Of a stretch of DNA of 64,000 bases, positions 17,320 through 25,635 are shown in pieces. The notes below the pieces were generated by a model, which was given only the letters and a program-made list of their open reading frames with translations, was not told the DNA's origin and did no database searches. The position numbers and the translations under genes were made by a program. The stretch lies in contig JACVCD010000021.1 in NCBI GenBank assembly GCA_016742275.1, positions 1 through 64,000 of the forward strand. The letters run 5' to 3'. Numbering within the stretch: position 1 is the stretch's first letter; each line of letters opens with the position of its first letter. Origin of the DNA: Gemmatimonadaceae bacterium (GTDB lineage Bacteria; Gemmatimonadota; Gemmatimonadetes; Gemmatimonadales; Gemmatimonadaceae).

Positions 17320-18714
17320 TCAGACCGCGTCGGACAAGCTCGAGAAGTTGAAATCCCGGACCTTGATGGGGGGCATGGCCACACCATCACCACCCGCCGT
17401 GCGCACGCTCTTCCCGATGCCTTCGAGATTGTTAAGCATGAACAGCGGCGAGTCATTGAACCGGAAGTTCTTGATAGAGCGAAGAATCTTGCCGTTTTCT
17501 ATCAGGAACGTGCCGTCGCGGGTGAGACCCGTGTACATCAGCGTTCGTGCGTCGAGCGCACGCAGGTACCACAACCGTGTGACCAGCACACCACGCGTGG
17601 TGGATGCAATCATGGACTCCAGCGTGTCGGGGCCGTCGGCCATGCGCAGTCCTGATGTGCCACCGGTTGGTGTCTTGCCCTGCTTGCTGGCCCAGAAACG
17701 ATTGTAGGCGAGCTGATTGAGTACTCCATCCTTGACCCACGTCTGCCGAGACAAGGGCAGGCCTTCGCCATCGAATGGTGATGTGAGAATGAGTGGGTCG
17801 GACGGATCGGAGTAGAGTGTGACGCGGGGATCGACAATGCGCTCGCCAAGCTTGGTGCCGCCGGGCTTGGCAAAGGCCGAACGTCCTTCATCGGCAGCGC
17901 GCGCCTGAAATGCGCCACCCATCAGACTCACCAGATTGGCTGTCGCTTCCGGTTCAAAGATGACCGTGTAGCGACCCGGTTCTATTCCCACCGGGTTGCG
18001 ACTGCGACGCGCCTTGTCGATGGCCCGATCGGCGATGCTCTTGATATCGAGCTTGTCCCAGTCGGTGTCTTCTGCGCCAACCCAACCGGAGCCCGTACCA
18101 TCATTGGTGCGCGCCGTGAGTGTGTAGTTGGCGTTGGTGCTGCGCTGATAGGCGAAGAGCCCTGCATTGGTGCCGATGGCGGAGGCTGCCGCAGTGCACA
18201 CGAGATAGCCGGCCACCGTGAGCTCATTTCCCGCACGCGCCGGTGCCAGCGCCGACAGTGCGGCACGCGCACGATCCTCAGCGCTCAGGTTGGCCGTGCG
18301 ATCGGACCACGCTTCCACCGTGCGATACTGCTGCGGACCCAACTCACCCAGATACTCCGGGTCTTCGGGTGCGAGCTTGGCGAGTGCTTCGGACTGTTGC
18401 ACCGCGCGACGCAGTCCTTCATCGCTGCGATCGTTGGTGACCACGCTGGCTTTGCGCTTGCCGAATACACTCTGCACACGAATGGTGGTGTTGGTGGTGG
18501 CACCACTCGTGGACATCTGATTGTCGGCAAACCGCAGATTGGTTTCGCGGCTACTCTGCACGGTGACACGTACGGCGTCGGCGGTGCTGAGCTTTACGGC
18601 ACGCTCCACCAGTGCCTGTGCTTCATCACGTGTGAGGACACCGGCGGGCAGGCGCGGCACGGCAAACAGTGAGCGCGGAGCATCTGGGATGCGATGGCTG
18701 TTTGAGTTGCTCAC
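17320..18714 (-). CDS. TldE/PmbA-family protein (partner of TldD)
   Basis: A 464-residue TldE/PmbA-type subunit, which with TldD forms a heterodimeric metallopeptidase. Recognisable features are the N-terminal region with VTVQSSRETNLRFADNQM and the C-terminal half with GEGLPLSRQTWVKDGVLN and GTFLIENGKI. It lacks HExxxH, as TldE does. The start is taken as the GTG at 18714, because it overlaps the tldD stop as GTGA and gives the expected length; an upstream ATG would intrude 54 bases into tldD. No signal peptide is seen, unlike its partner. Translation is coupled to tldD. Confidence 0.88.
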   Translation of the reverse strand: MSNSNSHRIPDAPRSLFAVPRLPAGVLTRDEAQALVERAVKLSTADAVRVTVQSSRETNLRFADNQMSTSGATTNTTIRVQSVFGKRKASVVTNDRSDEGLRRAVQQSEALAKLAPEDPEYLGELGPQQYRTVEAWSDRTANLSAEDRARAALSALAPARAGNELTVAGYLVCTAAASAIGTNAGLFAYQRSTNANYTLTARTNDGTGSGWVGAEDTDWDKLDIKSIADRAIDKARRSRNPVGIEPGRYTVIFEPEATANLVSLMGGAFQARAADEGRSAFAKPGGTKLGERIVDPRVTLYSDPSDPLILTSPFDGEGLPLSRQTWVKDGVLNQLAYNRFWASKQGKTPTGGTSGLRMADGPDTLESMIASTTRGVLVTRLWYLRALDARTLMYTGLTRDGTFLIENGKILRSIKNFRFNDSPLFMLNNLEGIGKSVRTAGGDGVAMPPIKVRDFNFSSLSDAV

Positions 18715-20357
18715 AGCGTGCGCCCCGTGTTGATGATGTTGGCGTTCTTGAATCGAACCGGCGGGCATCCATGACTCACGGCATTGGCCTGGCTCGGCTG
18801 GCCCTTGCCGTCGTTGAATGTGCCGCCATGCATGTAACTCGATTTGCCACCCAGCATGTCGAGTGTGTTCCAGAAATCCGGCGTACGCATCTGATAGGCG
18901 GCGTCCTTGACCTGGCCAACGATCTTGCCGTTCCGGATCTCGTAGCAGAGCTGTGCGCCGAACTGTGCGTTGTAGCGCTGCTGATCGATTGAATACGACG
19001 CGCGACCAACCATCGCGATGCCGCGATCGGTTGCCGCGATGAGATCGTTCCAGGAAAGATCCTTCTCACCGGGCATGAGCGACACATTGGGCATGCGCTG
19101 GAAAGCCACATCAGCCCAACTCTGCGCGTACGAACAGCCGTGTGAGCGAACGGGCTTGCCGGACTTCTCATACCACGTACGCAACCACGGCGCCTGTTCT
19201 CGCGTGGTCTGATAGTCCACGAAGATGCCGTCCTTCACGATGTGGAACTCGTCAGGCTGCACACCATCGTCGTCATAGCCGATTGTCGCGAGCGCGCCCA
19301 CTTCGCTGCGATTGCCCACGAGATTCATCATCTGGGGCCCGAGCTTGAGTGAGCCGAGCACCTTGTCCGGCGGCGAGATGAAACTTGTGCCGGCGAAGTT
19401 GGCTTCGTAGCCCATGGCACGATCGAGCTCGGTGGGGTGCGCGAGGGATTCGTGAATGGTGAGGAAAAGCTGCGACGGATGCAGAATGAGATCGTAGCGT
19501 CCGGGTTCAACGGGCTTTGCGGTGAGCTTTTCCGCTGCTTCCGCTGCCCACACCTTGGCGTTGTTGACGATGTCCGCCTCAAGCACGTACTCCCAACCAC
19601 GTCCGGCAGGCTGCACCACTTCCGGACCACGAACGGCAGTGCCGCTGCGATCGGGCGATACGGCAGTGCAGGACATCGTCACCCAGCTCCGCACATAGTC
19701 CTGCGTGATGATGGAGCCGTCGGTGTTGGCGTAGTTGCGCTCTTCCTTCACGAACGACAGACCACTGTTCACGAAGCGCACATTGGCCACCGTGAGTGCG
19801 GCGGCATTGGCACGCAGCAACAAGTCGGCCTTTTCTTCCACGGCAATCGTGAATGGATCGACCGTGTACGATGAGCGCCAGGTCTTGTCGACCTGCGCCG
19901 GTGCCGGTGCCAGTTCAACACGACGATCGCGCGCGATGCGATTGGCTTTGGCAATGGCCGTGGCTTCCTGCGCCGCGCCACCAACACCGGCCTTGGTCAG
20001 TTCCTGCGTCGCGGCAAAACCCCAGCAACCATCCACGAGTACACGCACACCGCAACCGATGGTGTCGGTATCGACAACATCGGTGACCTGTCGTTCGCGC
20101 GTTTGCACGCTGTTGTTGCGATTGCGGGAAATGCGCACATCGGCCCATGACGCACCGGCACGCTTGGCGGCGTCGAGTGCCTCGAGCATCAGATCGCGCA
20201 CGACCGCATCAGCGGCGAGCGGTGGAAGCGGAGCGTAGGCGTTGGGGTGCAGCGGGCGCATGAACACGCCCGGTGATGCCTCGAGGAGGCGCGGGCCCAG
20301 GGCGAGGGCGCCAAGCGCACCGCTCGAGGTCGCAAGAAAGTCGCGGCGGGTCGTCAT
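18711..20357 (-). CDS. tldD: Tat-exported TldD-family metallopeptidase
   Basis: A 548-residue TldD-family metallopeptidase. The N-terminus is a twin-arginine signal (TTRRDFLATSSGALGALALG). The zinc-binding HExxxH motif is present as IHESLAHPTELDRA, with downstream YEANFAGTSFI as in TldD. In other bacteria TldD/TldE degrades unfolded or modified small peptides in the cytoplasm, for example in microcin maturation. The Tat signal puts this version in the periplasm. It overlaps tldE by four bases. The substrate is unknown. Confidence 0.9.
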   Translation of the reverse strand: MTTRRDFLATSSGALGALALGPRLLEASPGVFMRPLHPNAYAPLPPLAADAVVRDLMLEALDAAKRAGASWADVRISRNRNNSVQTRERQVTDVVDTDTIGCGVRVLVDGCWGFAATQELTKAGVGGAAQEATAIAKANRIARDRRVELAPAPAQVDKTWRSSYTVDPFTIAVEEKADLLLRANAAALTVANVRFVNSGLSFVKEERNYANTDGSIITQDYVRSWVTMSCTAVSPDRSGTAVRGPEVVQPAGRGWEYVLEADIVNNAKVWAAEAAEKLTAKPVEPGRYDLILHPSQLFLTIHESLAHPTELDRAMGYEANFAGTSFISPPDKVLGSLKLGPQMMNLVGNRSEVGALATIGYDDDGVQPDEFHIVKDGIFVDYQTTREQAPWLRTWYEKSGKPVRSHGCSYAQSWADVAFQRMPNVSLMPGEKDLSWNDLIAATDRGIAMVGRASYSIDQQRYNAQFGAQLCYEIRNGKIVGQVKDAAYQMRTPDFWNTLDMLGGKSSYMHGGTFNDGKGQPSQANAVSHGCPPVRFKNANIINTGRTL

Positions 20358-20375
20358 GCCTCAATTATGCACGAA

Positions 20376-20402
20376 CGCCCCGATCGTTGGGTGACCGGGG
20401 CG
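20376..20402 (-). terminator. Hairpin after the dienelactone hydrolase gene
   Basis: A 7-bp GC stem (CGCCCCG at 20376-20382 with its complement at 20396-20402) closes a 13-base loop between the dienelactone hydrolase stop and the tldD start. On the minus strand a short TTCGTGC run follows, so it is a weak intrinsic terminator at best. Confidence 0.45.
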
Positions 20403-20425
20403 CTTTCTGAGTCCAGTGGCAGGGA

Positions 20426-21313
20426 CTACTTGAGATGCGATTTGAAGAAGGCGAGTGACTTGGTCCAGGCCTCGGCGGCCACCTTGGCGTCGTACGACTG
20501 TCCGCTCGGATTGGCGAATGCGTGATTGGCGTTGGCAAAGACTTCGATCGTAGCCTGCTGACCGGCCTTCTTGATCTGGGCCTCCATGGCACGCACGCTG
20601 TCGAGCGGAATGCCGGTGTCCTTGCCGCCGAACAAGCCGAGCAGCGGGGCCTTGAGTCGTGCGAGTTGCGCGGGATTGGTGATGGGCGCGCCATAGTACA
20701 TGACCACGGCATTCACCTGCGACCCCGCCACGAGTCCGGTACGGAGTGACCAGTGTCCGCCGAAGCAGTAGCCCACCGAACCCACCGAGGTGGCACCGTG
20801 GCTTCGCAGGTAAGACACCGCGGCCGCGACGTTCTGCTCACCCGCGGCAATGTTGCTCATGCCGGCCTGGTAGAGCTTCATCGCGGCGTCCGATGTGGTG
20901 GCTACCTGTCCACCAAAGAGATCGACTGCGAGCACGGCATAACCTTCTCCCGCGTAGCGATCGGCCATCGACTTGATGTTGTCGTTGATGCCCCACCATT
21001 CATGGACCATCACGATGGCTGGTCCGCGGCGATAGGTCGCGGGCTTGGTGAGATAACCACGCACCTGCTTGCCATCGATGGTGGTGTACACGACCATCTC
21101 ACCGGTGACCGGTACGCGGGGCGCGGCCACGGCGGCGCCTGATGCGGTCGGAGCTTCGTGCTTGTGGGCACGATGCATGGCGGAGGCGTAGTCAGTGTTG
21201 GCACCGGTGCTACCGCCGGTATTGGCGCTGCGGTTCTGCTGAGCGCCGAGCTGGCTGGTGTGGAGCGCAGCCAGGGCGATGGCCATGGCTGGAGCGAAGC
21301 GATTGAGCCTCAT
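20426..21313 (-). CDS. Exported dienelactone hydrolase-family protein
   Basis: A 295-residue alpha/beta-hydrolase with signal peptide (ending LGAQQ) and a Gly/Thr-rich linker. The dienelactone hydrolase signature is complete: HEWWG with Glu105, the Cys183 nucleophile in GYCFGGHW, Asp232 in GGKDTGIP and His264 in NANHAF. It should cleave lactone or ester bonds in the periplasm. Its ATG overlaps the previous gene's TGA (ATGA), making it the third gene of a coupled operon with a TetR regulator and a dehalogenase-like hydrolase. Confidence 0.9.
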   Translation of the reverse strand: MRLNRFAPAMAIALAALHTSQLGAQQNRSANTGGSTGANTDYASAMHRAHKHEAPTASGAAVAAPRVPVTGEMVVYTTIDGKQVRGYLTKPATYRRGPAIVMVHEWWGINDNIKSMADRYAGEGYAVLAVDLFGGQVATTSDAAMKLYQAGMSNIAAGEQNVAAAVSYLRSHGATSVGSVGYCFGGHWSLRTGLVAGSQVNAVVMYYGAPITNPAQLARLKAPLLGLFGGKDTGIPLDSVRAMEAQIKKAGQQATIEVFANANHAFANPSGQSYDAKVAAEAWTKSLAFFKSHLK

Positions 21314-22242
21314 GGGGCACCTGAAGGCGGAGAGTCCTGACCAGAGTCGCGATGGAGCAGGGCGACCAGCGCAGGAACAAACATCTCGGGGGCTTCTTCG
21401 TGGGGCCAGTGGCCCACGCCCTCGAAACGCTCAATCGTGACGTGCGGAAACCCCTGTTTCCATACTTCCAGCATGTGTGGTGGAAATGCGGAATCCGCCA
21501 ATCCCCACAGAATGTGAAGCGGAGTTCTATTCAGGGCCGCGCGGCGATTCCATAGGCCCTCGAAGTAGGGGCTGCTGGCGGTCAGTGACTGAGCCAGTGC
21601 GAACAGGACCCGCTCTCTGACTTCTGCCGTGTCAAAGACCGCCTGATAGTTGGCGTGCACACCGCGGGGTAATCGTTTGCGATCACCGTAGGCGCCGGGC
21701 AGGAGAAAGCGCGGCGACGCATTGAGTTGTCGGTACAGCCATCGCACGAGGCCTGTCCCGGCCACCTTCGCTCGGCGCCACATGACCGGATCCCGTTCGA
21801 GACTCCAGCACCAGCTGTTCACCACCACCACTCGGGCGATGCATTCGGGATGACTGGAGGCGCAGTCCAGGATCCAATCGAGGGCAATGGGACCACCAAA
21901 GTCGTGCACGACGACCGTGAGTGGCGGTTGGCCTGAGTGGTCGAGCGCGAGAGCGGATATGAACTCTTTGAATCGCCTGGCGTGTGCTTCGGGGGTGTAG
22001 TCAGCGCCCGTTGGCCGATCGCTGCGTCCAAACCCCAGATGGTCAACTGCAATCACACGGTTGGTGGCTTTGAGCGCTTCGATGGCATACCGCCATTCGA
22101 AACTCCAGGTAGGCGTGCCGTGCACGAACAGCACTGGCGCGCCCTCGCCCTCGTCGATGTAGTGCAGGCGGCCATCAGACGTTTCGCACCAACGAGGCTC
22201 ATAGGGCCAGGCATTGGTGTCGACCCAGTGTGGTGTGCTCAT
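21310..22242 (-). CDS. Haloalkane dehalogenase/epoxide hydrolase-like alpha/beta hydrolase
   Basis: A 310-residue cytoplasmic alpha/beta-hydrolase with an Asp nucleophile: Asp114 in VVHDFGGPIAL, oxyanion motif HGTPTWSFEW (41-50), acid Asp250 in GLADSAFPP and His278 in VGHWPHEE. This set is typical of haloalkane dehalogenases and epoxide hydrolases. The Trp that follows the nucleophile and holds halide in many dehalogenases is Phe115 here, so halide chemistry is uncertain. The ATG at 22242 overlaps the tetR stop (ATGA); the open frame beyond it is the tetR gene in another frame. Confidence 0.86.
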   Translation of the reverse strand: MSTPHWVDTNAWPYEPRWCETSDGRLHYIDEGEGAPVLFVHGTPTWSFEWRYAIEALKATNRVIAVDHLGFGRSDRPTGADYTPEAHARRFKEFISALALDHSGQPPLTVVVHDFGGPIALDWILDCASSHPECIARVVVVNSWCWSLERDPVMWRRAKVAGTGLVRWLYRQLNASPRFLLPGAYGDRKRLPRGVHANYQAVFDTAEVRERVLFALAQSLTASSPYFEGLWNRRAALNRTPLHILWGLADSAFPPHMLEVWKQGFPHVTIERFEGVGHWPHEEAPEMFVPALVALLHRDSGQDSPPSGAP

Positions 22243-22865
22243 GTGGTATGTCCTCCAGCCTTCCATTGGCGGAGCAGGGCATCGGTGACGGCGTCGATCG
22301 GATAGTGCTCGGGATCGGCAGCGTAGTGCTGGCAGACGCCATCGATGTGGGCGAAGAGAGCGAGCGCTGTTGCCCGGTCGTCGGATGTGCTGGTGGCTAT
22401 GGGCGCCGCCGCTCGATCGGCCGCCACGATCTGCGCGAGCGTTTCGACGATTTCGCTCTGCCATGCACCGAGTCTGGGTCCCAGGACCGACAGCACCTCG
22501 GGTTGATGACGGAGGGCGTAGGTGAGCTGCCAGAACTCCAGGTGATCGCGCACGGTACCAACGGCGGCGCGGACCAGAACGGCAATCGGTGAGTCCGTAG
22601 GAGCGTTTTGCGGTACCGGCTGCAGTGCGGCCGCGAATGTGTCCTGGACCTGCAGCATGCCCTGCGCAAAGACCGTGAGGAGCAGGGTGTCCTTGCTGTC
22701 GAAGTGCGCATATACCAGACCGATGGCCACTCCGGCCTCGGCGGCGATGGTCCGGACGCTGGTTCCGGCGAACCCGTGACGGCTGAAGCAGCGCTGGGCG
22801 GCCTCCAGGAGCTTTTCCCTGGTGGCGATGCGGAGGGCGTCGTTGGCGGCGGCGGTTCTGGGCAT
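22239..22865 (-). CDS. TetR/AcrR-family transcriptional regulator
   Basis: A 208-residue TetR-type regulator. The HTH region reads REKLLEAAQRCFSRHGFAGTSVRTIAAEAGVAIGLVYAHFDSKDTLL, with the typical GLVYAHFDSKDTL recognition end. It is the first gene of a three-gene operon with a dehalogenase-like hydrolase and a dienelactone hydrolase, joined by two ATGA overlaps. It probably controls its own operon in response to a substrate of those enzymes (inference). A short inverted repeat lies just upstream of the start. Confidence 0.88.
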   Translation of the reverse strand: MPRTAAANDALRIATREKLLEAAQRCFSRHGFAGTSVRTIAAEAGVAIGLVYAHFDSKDTLLLTVFAQGMLQVQDTFAAALQPVPQNAPTDSPIAVLVRAAVGTVRDHLEFWQLTYALRHQPEVLSVLGPRLGAWQSEIVETLAQIVAADRAAAPIATSTSDDRATALALFAHIDGVCQHYAADPEHYPIDAVTDALLRQWKAGGHTT

Positions 22866-22894
22866 ATTGAATAATGAGCGAACAGTCGTTCAAT
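22866..22894 (-). promoter_or_regulatory. Candidate autoregulatory operator upstream of tetR
   Basis: ATTGAA at 22866-22871 and TTCAAT at 22889-22894 form an inverted repeat, with GAAC and GTTC words inside it, immediately upstream of the tetR start codon. This is the usual place for a TetR self-operator. The arms are short, so the call is tentative. Confidence 0.4.
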
Positions 22895-23041
22895 GGCAAA
22901 TGCTGAAAATTCTGTCAACCCTTTGTCTCGGATGAGGAGCGGCAATTGACGAATAGTGTTCCCGATCTGACGTTGCGCCACCAATCACGATGTTCAGTCG
23001 AATGTGAAAGTCTCACGCATCTGACAGCTGTCGAGGACCCC

Positions 23042-24466
23042 ATGTGCCGCGCACGAATTGGACGTTTTCTGATCCACCTATGCCTGATTGGACTGGGTCT
23101 GACGTCACGTGCGACCCAATCGACTGCGCAAAGCGCGATGCGCAATGACACCAATACCGCTGCCAGAGTGACGCAGCTTATCCGGCTCAAGGAATTCGAT
23201 GCTGCGGTGAAAATCGGGCGACTTGGACTCGCAAACCCGCGCGGGACTCTTGCAAGACCTGCCGAGTGCCGTACGCTAACCGGAGTGGTGTATGCGGAAT
23301 GGGCGCGCAATCAGCAGGTGAGAGCTACCGAAGCCCTATCGCTACTTGATCGAACATGCCGAAATGTCAATGTCGAAATTGGGCGCGGCTATCTGGAATA
23401 TTTGAATTTGGCGCGGGCGGCATTGGCTGCGGGGACGCCTTCGCGAGAGGTTCGTTCTCCAGAGGCAACCCGCGTATCGAGCGAGCCCTATGCCTTGCCG
23501 CCGTCAGCACTTGATGATGGGCTGCTGCCTCGCGTGGCGCCTGGAGCTACGGGACTGGATACGAGTGTGTTGCTATTGCACCGTGACTTGTGTGCACGAT
23601 CAAACGCGGATGCCTGCGTTATTGTGCACAAGGGGCGCATCGTCCAGGAGTGGTATGGGCAGATGTATCGAGAGCCCATGCATGCGATGTCCTCAACCAA
23701 ATCCATCACAGGTCTTCTGGTCGGCATGCTGTTGGCCGAAGGCAAATTGCGCTCGATCGACGAACGTGTTTGCACTTTTCTTGCAGACTGGTGCGACGGA
23801 CTACGCGGACGTGTCACACTTAGGCATTTGATGTCGATGACGGCGGGACTGCCGAACATCACCGATCGAAGAAGAAGTGTTGGATTTGCAAACGACAAGA
23901 ATGCACTGGTTCGTTCGCTCACCCCCACATCAGAGCCCGGTTCCCAGTGGGCATATAGCAACGAGGGAGTGCAGCTATTGTCTCCTATTCTCGACCGGGC
24001 AGCAGGGGAACCCATCCACAAGTACGCGAAACGCAAGCTGTTTGACCCACTTGGTTTGCAGCATACGCGGTTGATGGTTGATGAAAAACTGCACGCATGG
24101 ACGTATGCCGATATGATCACAACTCCTCGCGAGTTGGCCCGTATCGGCGTCATGGTGGCTCAGAAAGGTGTTTGGCGTGGTCGACGCATTGTCGACGCGA
24201 GCTGGATTGAACTGAGCGCACAGCCGTCGCAGCAACTAAACGATCAATACGGATTGCTATGGTGGACGGCCATGCCGCACGAGCAGCGGTTCGCGGCATT
24301 GGGATCTCTCAATACGGATGTCCACATCATGCCGGACCGCGAAATCGTCGTGGTCCGGATGCAGCGAAAGGCGGCGCAGGGGAATCCATACAAACCAGAC
24401 GCCTACGAGTTGTTCTCTCGATTGTCAGAAAAGGCAGTCTCGCCGCGAACTACTAAGAACCAATAG
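23042..24466 (+). CDS. Exported serine hydrolase (beta-lactamase class C/penicillin-binding-like)
   Basis: A 474-residue exported serine hydrolase. A signal peptide (LIHLCLIGLGL, ending STAQS) fixes the start at 23042. Residues 35-140 are a helical tail with no assigned family. The catalytic domain has the SxxK motif at 217-220 (SSTK), YSN at 305-307 and the RHLMSMTAGLPN segment of class C beta-lactamase-like enzymes. Known relatives act as esterases, D-aminopeptidases or 6-aminohexanoate hydrolases, so antibiotic resistance should not be assumed. The gene is visibly less GC-rich than its neighbours and ends beside a tRNA-Ala fragment, which suggests acquisition by transfer. Confidence 0.87.
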   Translation: MCRARIGRFLIHLCLIGLGLTSRATQSTAQSAMRNDTNTAARVTQLIRLKEFDAAVKIGRLGLANPRGTLARPAECRTLTGVVYAEWARNQQVRATEALSLLDRTCRNVNVEIGRGYLEYLNLARAALAAGTPSREVRSPEATRVSSEPYALPPSALDDGLLPRVAPGATGLDTSVLLLHRDLCARSNADACVIVHKGRIVQEWYGQMYREPMHAMSSTKSITGLLVGMLLAEGKLRSIDERVCTFLADWCDGLRGRVTLRHLMSMTAGLPNITDRRRSVGFANDKNALVRSLTPTSEPGSQWAYSNEGVQLLSPILDRAAGEPIHKYAKRKLFDPLGLQHTRLMVDEKLHAWTYADMITTPRELARIGVMVAQKGVWRGRRIVDASWIELSAQPSQQLNDQYGLLWWTAMPHEQRFAALGSLNTDVHIMPDREIVVVRMQRKAAQGNPYKPDAYELFSRLSEKAVSPRTTKNQ

Positions 24467-24473
24467 AGGAGAC

Positions 24474-24511
24474 CCGATGACCCCCTGCTTGCAAAGCACG
24501 GGCTCTCCCAG
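24474..24511 (-). pseudogene. tRNA-Ala(TGC) fragment (partial tRNA, possible integration scar)
   Basis: On the minus strand the sequence reads like tRNA-Ala(TGC) from the D-loop (CTGGGAGAGC) through the anticodon arm (TTTGCAAGCAGG) and variable loop to the start of the T-stem (GGTCATCGG). It then stops matching, where TTCGAA is expected. The acceptor stem and the rest of the T-arm are missing. Two substitutions break the anticodon stem. The fragment fills nearly all of the 45-bp gap between two convergent stop codons. Integrating elements often use tRNA genes, so a scar is likely, but no integrase is near. Confidence 0.72.
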
Positions 24512-25498
24512 TTAAGCGCTTACCGCCCGCGCCAGAATCGCCGGATCGATATTGCCGCCGGATACAACCACGAGCGTGGTCTTTCCCGCTGTTTCGATCT
24601 GGCCATTCAGCAATGCCGTGAGCGCGGCCGCCCCACCGGGCTCGATCACCAGCTTGAGCTCACGCACGGCAAAGGCAATGGCCTTGAGCGCCTGATCATC
24701 GGTCATGCGAAGGCCACGTCCCACACGCGGCTGATTGATGCTGAACGTGAGTTCACCCGGGATGTCGGTGACAATGGCATCGCAGATGGAGCGGTGCCCC
24801 GGCTCATTGGCGACGCGGTAGCCGAGTTCAAGAGAACGCACCATGTCATCAAAGTTCACCGGCTCGACGGGGTGCACCTTGATGCCGGGCGCAACCCCCT
24901 CGGCGGCGAGAGCTGACCCGGCGGTCAGACCACCACCACCACAGGGGACAAGAATCTGATCCACCGTCTCGCCGCGCTGGGAGGCCTGCTCCAGGGCTTC
25001 GAGTACCAGCGTGCCCTGACCGGCAATGATGTGCGGATCTTCGAATGGCGGCACCACCACGGCACCGCGCTCACGGGCAATCGCGCCGCCGATGGCCACA
25101 CGATCCTCCGTGTAACGGTCGTACAGCACCACATCGGCGCCGAATGCGCGTGTGCGCTCCACTTTGATGGCCGGCGCGTCCTTGGGCATCACAATCACCG
25201 ACGGCATACCCAGCAACGTGGCGCTGTACGCCACGGCCTGGGCGTGATTGCCGGACGAGTACGCCACCACACCACGGGGGCGGGCCTCCTCATCGATCTG
25301 CAGCAATCGGTTCAAGGCTCCGCGCAGCTTGAACGAACCTGTGTGCTGCAGCACCTCGGCTTTGAGCAACACCCGTCCACCGGCGGCGGCGTCGAGCGCC
25401 GGCGAATGAATCAGCGGGGTGACCGCAATGTGCGGCGCAATACGGGCGCGTGCCGCCTGAACGTCGGCAAAGGTCGGAGCAATGAGTGAGGTGGTCAT
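24512..25498 (-). CDS. Threonine/serine dehydratase (PLP-dependent, catabolic type)
   Basis: A 328-residue fold-type II PLP enzyme that deaminates threonine or serine to 2-oxobutyrate or pyruvate. The Schiff-base Lys is in TGSFKLRGALN, SSGNHAQAVA binds the cofactor, and CGGGGLTAG holds the phosphate. There is no C-terminal ACT regulatory domain, so it is the short catabolic or serine-racemase-like form and not the biosynthetic IlvA type. The start is set at MTTSLIAP (25498), because the upstream open frame carries no sequence typical of the family. Confidence 0.88.
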   Translation of the reverse strand: MTTSLIAPTFADVQAARARIAPHIAVTPLIHSPALDAAAGGRVLLKAEVLQHTGSFKLRGALNRLLQIDEEARPRGVVAYSSGNHAQAVAYSATLLGMPSVIVMPKDAPAIKVERTRAFGADVVLYDRYTEDRVAIGGAIARERGAVVVPPFEDPHIIAGQGTLVLEALEQASQRGETVDQILVPCGGGGLTAGSALAAEGVAPGIKVHPVEPVNFDDMVRSLELGYRVANEPGHRSICDAIVTDIPGELTFSINQPRVGRGLRMTDDQALKAIAFAVRELKLVIEPGGAAALTALLNGQIETAGKTTLVVVSGGNIDPAILARAVSA

Positions 25499-25635
25499 GC
25501 TCGAATGTTCGCGGGATGCGCGCGTGGAAACCAGCGGGGAGTGTTTGGACGCGGTATTGTCTCCCGAGTCGCCGGTTTGTCGGTTCGGGGCCGCACCCCG
25601 AGCCAACCCGTAGTCTGGAGTCATACTGGAGTCTC

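Noticed and set aside
22243-22899. N-terminal extension of the dehalogenase-like hydrolase through the tetR gene
   Set aside because: The extension is the tetR coding region read in a different frame; the ATGA overlap at 22239-22242 gives the real start.
23042-24466. Beta-lactamase resistance gene
   Set aside because: SxxK and YSN alone fit many esterases and peptidases of the same fold. A resistance role cannot be supported from sequence.
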